Source: Sciurus carolinensis (taxonomy: Eukaryota; Chordata; Mammalia; Rodentia; Sciuridae). From it: 64,000 nucleotides of DNA. Positions 1 to 10,979 of the stretch are shown piece by piece. The position numbers were made by a program, and so were the translations under genes. The DNA lies in the NCBI RefSeq assembly GCF_902686445.1, contig NC_062219.1, positions 47,643,056 to 47,707,055 of the forward strand. Reading direction: 5' to 3'. Position 1 is the stretch's first letter. Each line of letters starts with the position of its first letter. The notes beneath the pieces are model-generated. The model made no database searches. It saw only the letters and a list, made by a program, of their open reading frames with translations, and had not been told where the DNA came from.

Positions 1-261
1 TCCCTCACCAGTTCTGATTTCCTGTAGCCAACTGGCTCTAATGCAAGAGTGAAGTAATTTCTTTCCTCTGTGATTTATTTTCTGTCAGATGATAAGTAAG
101 CAAAAATACTATAAGGAAAGGGAGAGAGAATGATTCACAACAAATACTTCAAAAAATACCACCCTCAAATGACACAGTAGGCAAAATGGAGTACTGTGCA
201 CCATAAAAACAGTTTCATCTTCACAACTATTTCTGGGTAATAATGACAGACTTTTTAGTAA

Positions 262-420
262 AACTGTGTGCCAAGCACATAATACTAAGAGCTTTTACAT
301 GCATTATGTAGCACCGAGGAAACATCCATATTTTACAGATGAAGAGATAGGTTTACAAAGGTTAAGGAATCTCCCAAAGGACACAGCTAATTAAAATGGC
401 AAAGCCAACATGCAAACACT
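262..420 (-). repeat. MIR SINE fragment
   Basis: The plus strand reads 'gtgtgccaagcacataat', then 'ttttacagatgaagagat' and 'ggttaaggaatctcccaa'. These are the landmarks of an antisense MIR, an ancient tRNA-derived mammalian SINE. It is diverged and non-functional. Confidence 0.7.
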
Positions 421-904
421 ATTATCGATCTGCCTCCAAAGACCACTATGCTAGGACTGCTACCCATGCTTTACAACTTAAGAGGAAAACCCTGGAAATC
501 CTACCACTGGGGAATGCACACTGGATAACTATCCCATCCTAAGGCTTACATATAGCCACTCTGTTACAATCCTATCTTAAATCTCTTTCATTGTCCTATT
601 TGATTAAGTGAAATAGGGTAAACTTAATTATATCTTTCTTAAGTGATTCAGGTTCTGGTGTTTTCCAATAATTCAATGAGCCTTTGGTTTTGTTATTTGT
701 GTGAGAATTTGCTGAGGAGTTATGATGTCAAGTTCATATGAAGAACTTGGCTAAGATATGTAGTGTGCTGCTTGATGGACACAGAATCATTTAATTTCTT
801 TACATATAAAAATATTCAACTGAGGAATTAAGCTAGACTGAAAAAGAAAAAGTAGCTTGGGCTAAAAAGTCCATCTCCTCCATCCCCACCCTGCTTCCCC
901 AGGA

Positions 905-961
905 TTCCTCCCTCCATCTCTCCCTCCCTCCCTCCCTCCCTCCTTCCTTCCTTCCTTCCTT
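905..961. repeat. (CCCT)n/(CTTC)n microsatellite
   Basis: A pyrimidine-only tract with CCCT repeats changing to CTTC repeats. It produces a spurious GGREGGRE-type open frame on the minus strand. Confidence 0.95.
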
Positions 962-1249
962 AGCCTCCCTGTATTTTAATAATATTTGCTTAGGATGTTC
1001 CCTATTGAGGGATATGCACATGAGAAAAACAGGCAAGGCAGTCCCCATTCTGTGTATTATGGTGTGAAAAACAGACTCATGCACTATAAGAATGTTTATT
1101 AAAATGGTGGGGGTTCTTCATGAAAACCCTAGGAGAAATTTCTTTGGGGATCCTTGGGCAAAGAGCAGTAGTTCTACAGAGTAAATGACCTGCTTTTTAA
1201 TTTCATGTACATTGCAAACTTGAAAATTGAGGAAGCCTACTTTCTTTGT

Positions 1250-1250
<1 letters not shown>

Positions 1251-1298
<48 letters not shown>

Positions 1299-1311
1299 AA
1301 CACACACACAC
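1251..1311. repeat. (CA)n microsatellite
   Basis: About 60 bp of alternating CA, broken by a few 'caaaca' interruptions. It is polymorphism-prone and can form Z-DNA. It creates spurious Thr-His and Cys-Val open frames. Confidence 0.97.
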
Positions 1312-2789
1312 TCAGGGCCTACTTTTTGACATGGTCTGTAAGATGCATTTTAGCAACCAAGTCAGTTCTGCCTCTTCCGGTGGATATCCCCAATCCCACC
1401 CTCTTTTATTTTTCAGATACTTTTAATTTGAATCTCTTATTTTACATTTCCTTAAGGGAAGAAGGATAGCATGCACAAACAGGCACAAATAAGCAAATAA
1501 AAATGCAGGCATATTATGAAAATTTTATTTAAGTACAATAATATGTACTGAATCCAAAAACTCATTCTAGAAATTGATTTAAAAAAAAAACCTCTTAAAT
1601 CTCGACTAAACCCTGTTTTTATTATTTTCCTATTTTAAAGTTTAACCTCTTGAGGGTAAAGAAAAAAAAATAAAAGAGGATTTTACTTATTTGCAATATT
1701 TCAGTAAGTTTTTTAAGCTATGTAAGACTGGAATTCAGGAAGCAATCATTTAAAAATGAAGATAGTCCCATGTGCCAATTGGCACACACAGAACTTGGCT
1801 CCACAGACTAGGAGATAGTGTAGAAAAAGTGAATTCACTTTAAGTGCACTTGTTATCAGTCCTAGGTTTATCATCTTAGCTCATTATGCCTTCTAAAAGT
1901 GTTGTATGGTAACTTCTAATCAAGTTTTTACATAAAACAGACCTGACTGCAATCTAAATCCTGGCTCTCATTTAGAAGACAAGATCGACAGAGAAAAAAA
2001 GTTTAATTAAAAGGACTTTAAAAAGAGACAGACAGTATCTTTTTTTTAATTTGATTTTAGGAACTAAGTGAAGTAAAAACTTAAAATATTCTGTTACTTT
2101 TACTGAAAGGAAGAATGTGTGAGTATGAGCAGAAATGAGAAGAAAAAAAAAGGAAAGATCTGGGAAAGAATGTGGGCAGCCCTGCAAAAGCAGACACAGT
2201 ACATAGATAAACTTCATCTTCCTGGGGTGCCCAGTGGTCTGGGTACTCAGAAACACGCACAATTAAAATGCATGCTGTCCATTTTCAATCACCACCGTTA
2301 TTCTTATCAATCTTTCAGATTCCCTTCCTACTTTGTAGTAAATTAGGTGGAATCAGTACAATTATATAGTATCTTCCACTTAACTTCTTTTACAGTGGCC
2401 CAAATTCTTAAATTTATTTACAGAGGTAAACTTTTAAGTTTCTTATTTCCTACTCAATGAAATGAGCCACATTAGTAAATTTGTACCTTATTTATTTCAT
2501 ATGCACTCCCAGACAGAAGATGTCCCACTGCTACTTTCCCCAGAGCCTTCTTCACTGGTGCTACCATTAAAGGCTTGGGTTAAGAAGGGGCCCAGGGGAG
2601 CATCACTGAATGTTTTAATGGCTTAAAGACAAACGGAAAATTGTATTAGTTAAACAGATCCAGTTTGAGAACATTTTGAATACAGGTGGTAAAATCTCCA
2701 AATAAATGCTGTTTCCTTAGAGTTTACATATACTAAGTTGCAAGCCAAAGAGGGTCGAAGTACTAGGTAAAATAACAGTAGTAGTAACT

Positions 2790-3240
2790 ACCATAACTGT
2801 CACTGTTCTTTACTGAAGGCTTTCAATGTGACAAGAACTTTGCTGAGTACTTTACACTGTTTTTCTCACTTAATCCTCCTAACAACCCTAGGAGTTAGAT
2901 ACAGAAGCAATGTAAGATACTAATGCTCAGTGAGGTGTGGTGGTATATGCCTATAATCTCAGCAGCTCAGGAGGCTAAAGCAGGAGGATTGCAAGTTTAA
3001 AGCCAGCCTCAACAATTTATTGAGGTCCTCAGCAAACTCAGTGAGACACTGTCTCAAAATAATAAATAAAAAGGGCGGGGGATGTGGTTCTGTGGTGCAA
3101 TGTCCCTGGGTTCAATCTCCCATACCAAAGGGGAAGGAAAAAAAAAAAAAAAAGATACTAATGCTCAAACTAAGAAAACTAATCTGATCTAACACGAATC
3201 AAGAGTAGAGAGCTGGAATTTACACATAGGCCAGGAGGGT
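2790..3240 (-). repeat. MIR SINE, split by a B1-dID insertion
   Basis: The first part (about 2795-2914) reads 'cacttaatcctcctaaca', typical of antisense MIR. The remainder resumes after the younger SINE, from about 3168 to 3240. The old element was therefore interrupted after it had inserted. Confidence 0.65.
2930..3151 (+). mobile_element. B1-dID dimeric SINE
   Basis: The left half is B1/7SL-like ('tatgcctataatctcagc', 'aggaggctaaagcaggagg', 'gagacactgtctcaaaat'). An A-rich linker leads to an ID half ('gggttcaatctcc') and a poly-A tail. Perfect 16-bp target-site duplications flank it at 2914-2929 and 3152-3167 (aagatactaatgctca). The dimeric B1-dID structure is known from squirrels and dormice. 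Confidence 0.93.
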
Positions 3241-3359
3241 TACTCCAAGTGGGTACTTTTACACTGCACTAGAGTGCAATAGGATACCACTGTTGAAGTC
3301 AGTCATCAATGAAAACTAAAGAAACTCCTCACTAAATAATCCTTATACTCCATTCCGAA

Positions 3360-3402
3360 CAGAAGAAATACCTCTAGTATTGCAGAAGAAATACCTCTAG
3401 TA
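3360..3402. repeat. Short direct duplication (20-bp unit, 23-bp period)
   Basis: The unit 'cagaagaaatacctctagta' occurs at 3360-3379 and again at 3383-3402, separated by three bases. It is probably a replication-slippage duplication with no evident function. Confidence 0.9.
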
Positions 3403-4793
3403 CCCAATGCTTGCAACATTTTGCTGGATGCAAATTATAAAATTACTAGGCCATTTCTTCATCTTTAAATCTCTAGCACTCAACACAGTAAGCCCTAGCC
3501 TTACAACAAAAAGTAAATGCTCAGTATATGTTCGTTGATTGAATAAATCAATGAGCACAATTCAGTCAAATCGATTTTTCAAAAATCCATTTTAAAAAGT
3601 TGTTAAAACTTCTTTCAGTTTTTTAAAAGCTGAAATTTATATAAAATCATTTAAAAGCACAACCTAAAATGTTCAAATAGCTCAACTGTCTATTCCTCAT
3701 CATTTCTGGAACTAGAAACCAGTTGTAAAGGCACACCCTCAGTTTCTATCCTTCAGCTTCCTGAGGTCAACAGAAAGAGTCAATTTCAGTCCCCTTAAAT
3801 CACAGAATGGCTTTTGGCTACAGACAATGGTACAGAATTGTACCTATTGTTATCAACACTTGCCATTAATAAAGTATTCATCATCTAATAAATTTCTACA
3901 AAGGACTTTAAAAAAGAAAATACCCTTGTAAACATTAAAGGTTTTTTTTTCCTAAACAAGGTAAACGTGGTTACCATTTTTAGTGAACTGCATCAATGTC
4001 AAGTGAGTTACTGCAACACTGGATAATATCCATCTTATAGTTCAAATACCAGATAAATTTTCCATCTATCTTTTATTTATTGATGTCATGAATAAAATAT
4101 GGTCAGTTAATATAACTCAAAACTAGAAACTACTACATACATGTGTAGGCTCTGTATTTGTAACAAACCAAATAAAGGTTCTCCTCATCCTAAAATATTA
4201 TAAGCTTTGAAATGAATGCATAATGTCTTAACAATAATGCTAAAAAATCAGTTCTGGTATGGATTTAATGTCAACTCTTCCATAATCTTTTTCATCAAGA
4301 AATTTCAGATATTTATCAGACTCACAAATCACTATTCTTCACCTCTGCAATATGCAAAATATAACTCATGGAAGATGCAATTATCACAGAATTACTTGCA
4401 TTCATTGATTTTTTCTAAGCATTTAAAAATGAGCCCTCCCCAGTCCTATCATAAGTAGCAGTTTATGTAATTTTAAAAGGATATTTCATATATTATATAC
4501 ATCTTTTTAGTGTGACTGAACCATGAATGTATATTAGAGCACAATATCAGTAAAAATTACTACAGAATGCCTAGTTTAGTAAATTCAACTCATATCTTTC
4601 TGGGAGCAGCTGGAAGTATCAATTATAAACAAATAAAATGAATTCAAGTTAATCAAAAAGTAGAGGAAACTTGTTCTTGAATCTTAAGCCTCTAAAAGTA
4701 AACTATTAAATAATTAGAATTCTTCACACAATTACACTATAATACTGATTTTCCTATAGGTTTGGATGGTCTGGTGGTTACTGGATAGAATCT

Positions 4794-4890
4794 TTTTTTT
4801 TTTTTTTTTTTTTTTGTGGTACTGGGGATTGAACCCAGGGCCTTGTGCTTGCGAGGCAAACACTCTACCAACTGAGCTATATCCCCAGTC
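4794..4890 (-). mobile_element. ID SINE (tRNA-like) with long A-tail
   Basis: A long T run (the tail read antisense) precedes 'actggggattgaacccag' and 'accaactgagctatatcc'. On the minus strand these are the pol III B box (GGTTCAATCCC) and A box (TAGCTCAGTTGG) of an ID element. The host sequence 'ctggatagaatct' is repeated at 4781-4793 and 4891-4903 as the target-site duplication. Confidence 0.95.
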
Positions 4891-5074
4891 CTGGATAGAA
4901 TCTTATTTATAAATTGCTAGTAATTCATCATACTGACTTGTAGCTCCTTATTGTCATAAAATGCAAATAAGACCTTATTGGCTGAAATCTCTTGCTAGTC
5001 AAAAGTTTAAATCACAGGGGGAGATCAACCAAAAGCTAATACCAAAAAAAACCAAAATGAAAAAAACTAATAAT

Positions 5075-5210
5075 CTACATATATGTATATGCAAATGTGT
5101 GTACATATGTATGTATAATGTAATTATATGTTTTATATATACATACACACATGCTATATGAATATGTGCAACCATATATTACATATAGGTAAACAGTATG
5201 TGTGTGTGTA
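5075..5210. repeat. TA/TG-rich low-complexity tract
   Basis: Imperfect alternating 'tatatgta' and 'tgtgtgtg' sequence abutting the left edge of the duplicated DSE exon scrap at 5211. A similar CA/TA tract follows on its right (5301-5345). Confidence 0.8.
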
Positions 5211-5300
5211 CAAGGCCCCCTAGTTGTTTCCATAAATTTCATTCCAGCAGGCACTGTAAACCTTGGAATTCCAGGGAGGGAGGCACTCCAAGAGACTGGA
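5211..5300 (-). pseudogene. DSE: Duplicated internal fragment of the DSE coding exon
   Basis: This 90-bp block aligns without gaps to 5899-5988 inside the DSE exon, with 78 of 90 bases identical by hand count. Read in the DSE frame on the minus strand it still shows LPPW, YSA and WNEIYGNN, then hits an in-frame TAG where the gene has a Leu codon. It covers only mid-exon sequence, so it has no start codon or splice sites and cannot be a functional exon. No poly-A tail or target-site duplication is visible, which argues against retrotransposition and for a templated insertion or local duplication into the TG/CA tract. Non-functional as far as can be seen. Confidence 0.9.
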
Positions 5301-5692
5301 GTGTATGTACATATTTGTATACACACACATACACACTAAACGTATACACAAAATAGCACAGGTGTGCAATAGGCTATATTATCTAGGTATGTGTAAGTAC
5401 ACCCTATGATGTTTGTACAATGACAAAACCACTTAATGATGCATTTCTCAGAATATATCCCTGTTGTTAAATGATGCATGACCATGCATGCAGGTTACAC
5501 AAAGGAGAAAGAATTCTCAACAATCAACATGACATTGTTTGCTCAAGTTAGCAGATTACTTTTTTCTTTGATTAGATTGCATCTAAACATTTTTCTTCTT
5601 ACTCGAAACATGGTGGTTACTGCATTTTTTTGAAACAGGCCATTTCATAAGCCACGGGCAACACAAGTAATAAGCATTCCTCCTACACACAC

Positions 5693-5720
5693 TACACACA
5701 CACACACACACACACACACA
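5693..5720. repeat. (CA)n microsatellite near the DSE splice donor
   Basis: A CA run about 90 bp into the intron from the DSE donor. On the transcribed strand it is (UG)n, a class of tract that can bind CELF/TDP-43-type proteins; any splicing effect here is conjecture. Confidence 0.95.
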
Positions 5721-5809
5721 TGAAAATCTGCCCTCTGAGGTTTCATTGATGGATTCATTTCTTTCAATTGCAAAGTTAATAGAGAAGAAAGAAAAAGACA
5801 AAAATCTAC

Positions 5810-6225
5810 CAACTAGGCTGCGCTGCCATCCTCTCCATGTAGTCTTTGGCCATGTCACGGGCTTCAATGTTCTCAGGATATAGCACGCAGAACATTGCCA
5901 AGGCACCCAAGTTGTTTCCATAAATTTCATTCCAGCGGGCGCTGTAGTCCTTGGGATCCCAGGGAGGGAGGTACTCTAAGGGGCTGGACAGCATGGTGTG
6001 CACAGCCTCGCTGAGCCGGGCTGCGATGTGCTCATGTGAGCTGGCGGCCCTCAGCTGGAGCTCTGCCACCTCTGCCCTGGAGAAGTACAGCATTGGGTGG
6101 CTGTCGTAGTTGGCATTGGTGAAGGGGATCATGACTTCCGGGTTCTCGTCGGTGATGTAGGCTGACACAAAGCAGAGAAAATATATGAAAAACACACTGG
6201 GGGCCCCCCGTGTGTGAGTCCTCAT
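5810..6225 (-). CDS. DSE: Dermatan sulfate epimerase, first coding exon (residues 1-139, partial)
   Basis: DSE converts D-glucuronate to L-iduronate in chondroitin/dermatan sulfate chains in the ER-Golgi lumen. Recognised from the highly conserved N-terminus: [13 protein letters not shown], then [66 protein letters not shown] and [10 protein letters not shown]. Residues 1 to about 22 form a signal peptide with a hydrophobic core ([13 protein letters not shown]), followed by the start of the alpha/alpha-toroid epimerase domain. The catalytic His and Tyr residues lie in later exons outside the window. The start ATG at 6225-6223 has A at -3 and matches the family start; no stop separates it from the exon's 5' end in this frame. 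The exon holds 416 coding bases (138 codons plus two bases) and ends at the donor G|GTAGAT (GT at 5809/5808), so a Trp codon is split with TG here. No frameshift or stop is seen; the gene looks intact. Confidence 0.97.
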
Positions 6226-6266
6226 TGTGGCATCAGATCTCCAAACCTCCAAGGCAGCCAAACCAT
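6222..6266 (-). promoter_or_regulatory. DSE: uORF overlapping the DSE start codon
   Basis: An upstream ATG at 6266-6264 sits in a strong context (A at -3, G at +4). It opens 14 codons (peptide [14 protein letters not shown]) ending in TGA at 6224-6222. That TGA overlaps the DSE ATG (6225-6223) as ATGA. Ribosomes starting at the uORF would stop exactly on the main start codon, an arrangement that usually lowers main-frame translation or makes it depend on leaky scanning or reinitiation. The reading is direct; the regulatory effect is inference. Confidence 0.7.
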
Positions 6267-6278
6267 CTTCGAAAGATC
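6226..6278 (-). other. DSE: DSE 5'UTR part of the coding exon, with splice acceptor
   Basis: Read on the minus strand, a pyrimidine-rich tract (ctcttctttttcatctcatg) ends in TAG at 6281-6279, followed by exon sequence from 6278 (gatctttcgaag). The 53 bases up to the start codon therefore form a spliced 5'UTR, implying at least one upstream non-coding exon. A 14-codon uORF lies in it (separate entry). Confidence 0.85.
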
Positions 6279-6419
6279 CTACATGAGATGAAAAAGAAGA
6301 GCATCTGTCAGTCAAAGGAACAGGTGGAGGATAGGTGGAAACTTCACTTAGTAGGAAAAGGATTAAAATTTAAAAATAAATTTTTACTTTTTAAATACAA
6401 CAAAAATTTGAATTAGGAA

Positions 6420-8740
6420 GAAATTTACTAGAGAAATAATGTTTGTTCAAAGAGGGAAGGAAAAAAACTTTGACATTTTTTTCTCAAATATTACCATGCA
6501 GAGAAGTTTAGATTTTATGGTATTTTTTAGACATTAATACATAAACCACAATAATCAAAAGCTGGGGATGAACTGTCAGTTAGGAATCTGAGCAGACATT
6601 ATGAAAAAAATAGAAAATTCTGTATTTCTTAATATAGGTTCCTTCACTCTGACTTCTCCTGTCTTCCAAGCATTTTACAATCTGAACCAGGGATTAAGAT
6701 CAAGACACCTGCGCACAGGTAAGCAGACAAAACATTATGAATAGGGCTAACGATTCTCTTTGTGTGGACAGAAGGTGGAGACAGAGAGGATAAAGAGAGT
6801 GTGAACATCAGCCAAGCCCATGTCCTCCCTGGGCTGATACCAGCAAACCCATAGTGAAGACCAGGCCCTGGGTTGCCCGGACTAGAAACTGACATGCCTT
6901 CATTCAGAAAATACAATCTCAGAATTAAAAAGTCAAAATAACACATGTGTCTTTTCCCCTTATCTGAAACTACAGTCTACTTTTCATTTTGCTTATGAGA
7001 TGTTGGGTGTCATTCACTAAATCAAAAATTTAAACCAAATTCACATATTTTCTTAACTACTTGAGTTTCCTAAAAGCCCCTCTTTTCAGTGGCAGATTTG
7101 TGCACTGGTTAAAAGAACGTCTTTCAAATGTAGGAATACACACAAAAAAATAAAAAATAAAAAAACTCGGCCTAGTCTATGTCCACATCTGGGATAAAGC
7201 AGGCATAAAATCCCCCAGAGGAAAGTCAGGGAATTCTTAAAATTCTTAAGAGGGGAAAGGTTATAGAAAGCAGACCAGAGAAAGACAGTTTTATGTAAAT
7301 AATGAACAGTGGTTTTCAATTATTAAAGGGAAAAGCCGATGGTGAAAAATCCACCTCCCAAGCTGAACGCAAACTATTTTTCCAAGGAAAAACTGCCTCA
7401 TCACATTGAAGAGAAAAAAACTGAGAACGTAAGACACACTAAAGGTCAATCCACATTCTCGACCTGCTCTGTCTCCAAGAGAAAAGCAATATGGCATCCC
7501 TCATGGGTGCTACCTTATTCTAAGTGTCTATATTCATAAATGTGCTTTAGAGTATAAATATATGTATATGAAACTCAACAGCAGTGGTTTGAGGAAGCAC
7601 TCTAGATTTTAGAGCAGAACTTCTGGTGAATAAAAAAAGTTAATACAGTCATGCTAAATAAAACATATAAAACAGAAATAACTCTTGGATTCTGCCAATA
7701 TTATGTCTAGCACCCAAAACTTCAAGGCAGCTGGGTGGATCCTTCTAGGTCACAGACCTGGCCAAAAGAAACAGTCTTCCAAGGTTATGCCTGAGGAGGA
7801 GCAAGGTCTCTGGCAACACAAGAGAAGTGGCTGAGTCTGAAGTAGTATTCAGTCTCCTCGGGGGATTATTTCTTGCTCCTTTCAGGAAAAAAAATCCCAC
7901 CAGTGATTTTAAAAAAGAAAAAGATAAGTTGTATATTTATAAAATCCCCAGAAGTAGAAGACTGGAAGCTGGTATCGATGTAATTAGCAGAGTGGGGATT
8001 TAGGCACCAAGAGGTTGGAAGGTTCTCCTTTAATTAGCCCCCACAAACATGCAATCGAAGTTCTCTCAACTGCTGGTTTGTGACTGTGATGCAGGGAGAG
8101 GACGGAGAATGGTTCAGGTAATGGGGAATATGTAAGAAGGTATGTGGAGACCAGAATTTTGCCATCTCAGATTCTGTACAAACATTCCCTAAAATGGCAA
8201 AGGTTGATTTGCTTTATTCTGTTTCTCCCAGCCTGCACACACCACCCTGCTACCCAGACATGGAGTCACTGAGATTGAGTTCCTTACACTTGTAAGGGCG
8301 ACTTGTCTAACCTGATAAAACTCACCCTGTAATCCCAGTCACACTGCTTCCAGTTACATAGGGCAGACATGAATATATTTAAATGGGAAGAGTTGACCCT
8401 GAAGCATAGACCCTCATTAAGAGGTTGTTTTGGAAATGATGCCATCTCAATGTGCCAACTATTTTTTAAGGTTCCCTGATTGTTGTTTCAAATTCATGTG
8501 GGAAAATGTCAGAGCAGCAAGGTTACAAGTTATTGTATATTCAAAACCTTAATGGCTGCTTGGAAAATGATGTGGGCCAATGCAGAACCCACAGAAATTC
8601 TGTGTAACACACAACTACGGAGATTACCAAAGGAAAAAGAGCTCAGAGTGCCACAAAGTCTATGTTGCCTACCTTATGTCCCCTCAATGTGCCCAGGTCC
8701 TATTGCTCTCCCAGCTACAAAGGTCTTTGTTGATCTACCC
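6420..8740. other. Intronic sequence without recognised features
   Basis: Unique-looking AT-rich DNA. The open frames are short, low in complexity and unlike any family I know. No SINE or LTR was recognised. Confidence 0.6.
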
Positions 8741-8900
8741 AAGGAGTTGGTTTCTCCTAGATTTGGCACATATTGTGTCACACTGGACTCTTTCGGCTGT
8801 TCACATGTCAGATCTCCCAGAAGGCAGGAGCCATGGCTTCCTCTGTGCATCACTGGGCTCAGCACTGAATCTGGCATATAAAAAGCAACTCATAGACACT
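8740..8900 (+). repeat. Possible L2-type ancient repeat 3' end
   Basis: 'agaaggcaggagccatggc' followed by 'ctcagcactgaatctggca' and 'tataaaaagcaactcatag' resembles the 3' end of old L2 elements. It is strongly diverged. The overlapping open frames (8480-8927) look like chance. Confidence 0.4.
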
Positions 8901-8929
8901 GGCACAGAACTGAACTCTTGGGTTTAGGA

Positions 8930-10740
8930 GTTAGTGAGTATATCTCATCACTAACATGAACAAGAAGAAATCTTGTTCCCCCCACTATTTGAAGCCAAGG
9001 CAAGTTTAAAATTTTCCAGACAAAATTTCTGCCAAGAAATTAATGGGAGAAAACACAAAGTCTAAAACTTTAAGTAACCTAAACACCACTCAGTCAATTT
9101 TTTGGTCTTTATGAAAGACCAAAAGAAATGAAATGTAAGTTTAATTCAAATTTGCTTTAGGCTGATAACCTACAGGGAAACCTGGTTTTAATCCATCATT
9201 TTAAATATGTCTAGAAAACTCTACCCCAAATTCCTTATTTCCAGTCTTTGAACTTCCCCTTTGACCATTTACCACCATAGACTGTCTACCCAATCTATAA
9301 AGAGAAGAGCTAAAATTAAATGAAATATGCATGTCTCAAGATAATTTTAAGTGAACACAAATAGGTAGGTTTTATGCTAATTTATGTATGTATTTCTGTA
9401 TACAGTAAGAAAAACTGTAACATACTACACTTGAGATTAACAGAAATATAAAGTTTCTGTTTAAAATCTATTCAAGTTTAAAAGTAAGAAAAGTAAGTAT
9501 ATGAACATGGCAAAAATTGTTGAGTATAGTGTCTGAATGATTACTTTGGGAGACGCTAAAAACGTTCAGAGACACAATGGACATTGAAGCCAATGGAGTT
9601 TACCAGAAAGGCCAACCCCAAACCTCCCACTCCACCTACCACTCCCCTCTCCCACACATGGAGACTGGTAGAAATGAGACTGAACTCTGAGATGCCATGG
9701 GCGATCTCTCAAGCTACTCACCCCTTCGTTCACTATGTTATTTCAGAAATAGCAGAGCACTGCCAGCTCCCTTAAGTCTCTGGCCTAATTCATGAAGGTG
9801 GCATTTCCATACTGTAAAACCACCAGCTACACTTAGCAGCTGACTCTATTAACACATAGTTAATTCAGAATTCAAGTCTTAGGATCTTTCTGAATGACCC
9901 TACTGAGCCTCACTTCCCTGAAATTCACTCTTCCCTCCTCCCCTATACTTAGATCAAGTCCAATGAATTATAATTATCTTAGGTAGATCTTCATAATACC
10001 ATGAAAAGCTCTAAATTATTTTGCTTTAATTCTGACTGCAGTGATCCACTACAGCTATTGTGATTGCTGACATACAGAGAAACTTTTGTTTCTATGGTTC
10101 TAAAAGGTTGTCACTTTTTTTGTTTGTTTTTACTTTTTAAAATTCCCATTTTATTTAAGAATAAAAGAGTTAAGAATCATTCAGAATTCCCATATGCCCC
10201 ACACCGTTGTCACAGTTAATGAACTAATACTGATATGAATTAAAATCCACTTTATTCATACTTCCACGGTTTTTAACGAATGTCTTGTTTTGTCACATAT
10301 TTGATCTTTTACTTTATAATAACCTAAAAATGTGGCAAAACAGTATTGTTTGTTCCAATAGAATGAACTTCAGAGACTGAACTAGACCCTGAATCCCCTA
10401 AATATTAAGCCAAGTTTCTTTCCTTTACCCAAACAAATTTTTAAGAACTTTCAACAACATTAGTAAGTTCCATTTTTGCCATCTTTAAACAAAGAAAGTA
10501 CAGAAAGAGTAGGCTGAGAAGGAAAGAACTGAACACTAAACTAGTACATTGAGTTTCAAAAAAAGATATGAGTTTCCAAATCATCTGAGACTGCTTATAG
10601 AATGAAACACATGGTAGTACAAAAGTTCTTTCAATTCCTCAGGCTTTAGAAAATATAGAAAGTATCAGGATGGAAGAGAAAATTCATGCCATAGAGTAAA
10701 ACATGTCCCAAATTAAGATGGATTAAAAACTGTTGTATGT
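8930..10740. other. Intronic sequence without recognised features
   Basis: AT-rich non-coding DNA. I see no repeat family, RNA gene or convincing reading frame. Confidence 0.6.
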
Positions 10741-10754
10741 GCCAAATCTAAGAA

Positions 10755-10970
10755 GCACAGCATAATGATTAATGGTATAGAGTGAGGAGTTGAGCAGAAC
10801 TAAGTATAAATCCCAGCTTGGCTGTCTGCTAGCTTTGATCAACTGACTTCCACTCTCAAAGCCTCCATTGTCTCATCCATAAAATGGTACCTTCTTCATG
10901 GGGTGACTAAATGCCTGTGATGCACTCAGCCTAGAACTCAACATGGAATAGGGGTGCAATAAATATTTAT
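10755..10970 (+). repeat. MIR SINE
   Basis: The landmarks 'agcacagcataatgattaa', 'gtctcatccataaaatggt' and 'gcaataaatatttattttt' occur in the right order for a sense MIR. Confidence 0.75.
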
Positions 10971-10979
10971 TTTTAGTAG

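Larger units (their letters stand above)
1..5809 (-). other. DSE: DSE intron downstream of the first coding exon (partial)
   Basis: On the minus strand this follows the donor at 5809/5808 and runs off the left edge. No later DSE exon is visible: nothing here encodes the continuation of the epimerase domain, and all open frames are short. It contains MIR, B1-dID and ID repeats, microsatellites and a duplicated scrap of the DSE exon, listed separately. In 3410-4780 I see only AT-rich unique sequence with no recognisable feature. Confidence 0.85.

Noticed and set aside
1205..1469. Thr-His repeat proteins on the plus strand and a Cys-Val repeat protein on the minus strand
   Set aside because: They are translations of the (CA)n microsatellite.
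5075..5326. Minus-strand 83-codon frame as a new gene
   Set aside because: It consists of translated CA/TA microsatellite plus the duplicated DSE scrap read out of the DSE frame.
8480..8927. Two overlapping plus-strand frames of 133 and 115 codons
   Set aside because: No family resemblance, no splice or polyadenylation context, and the region overlaps probable ancient repeat sequence.
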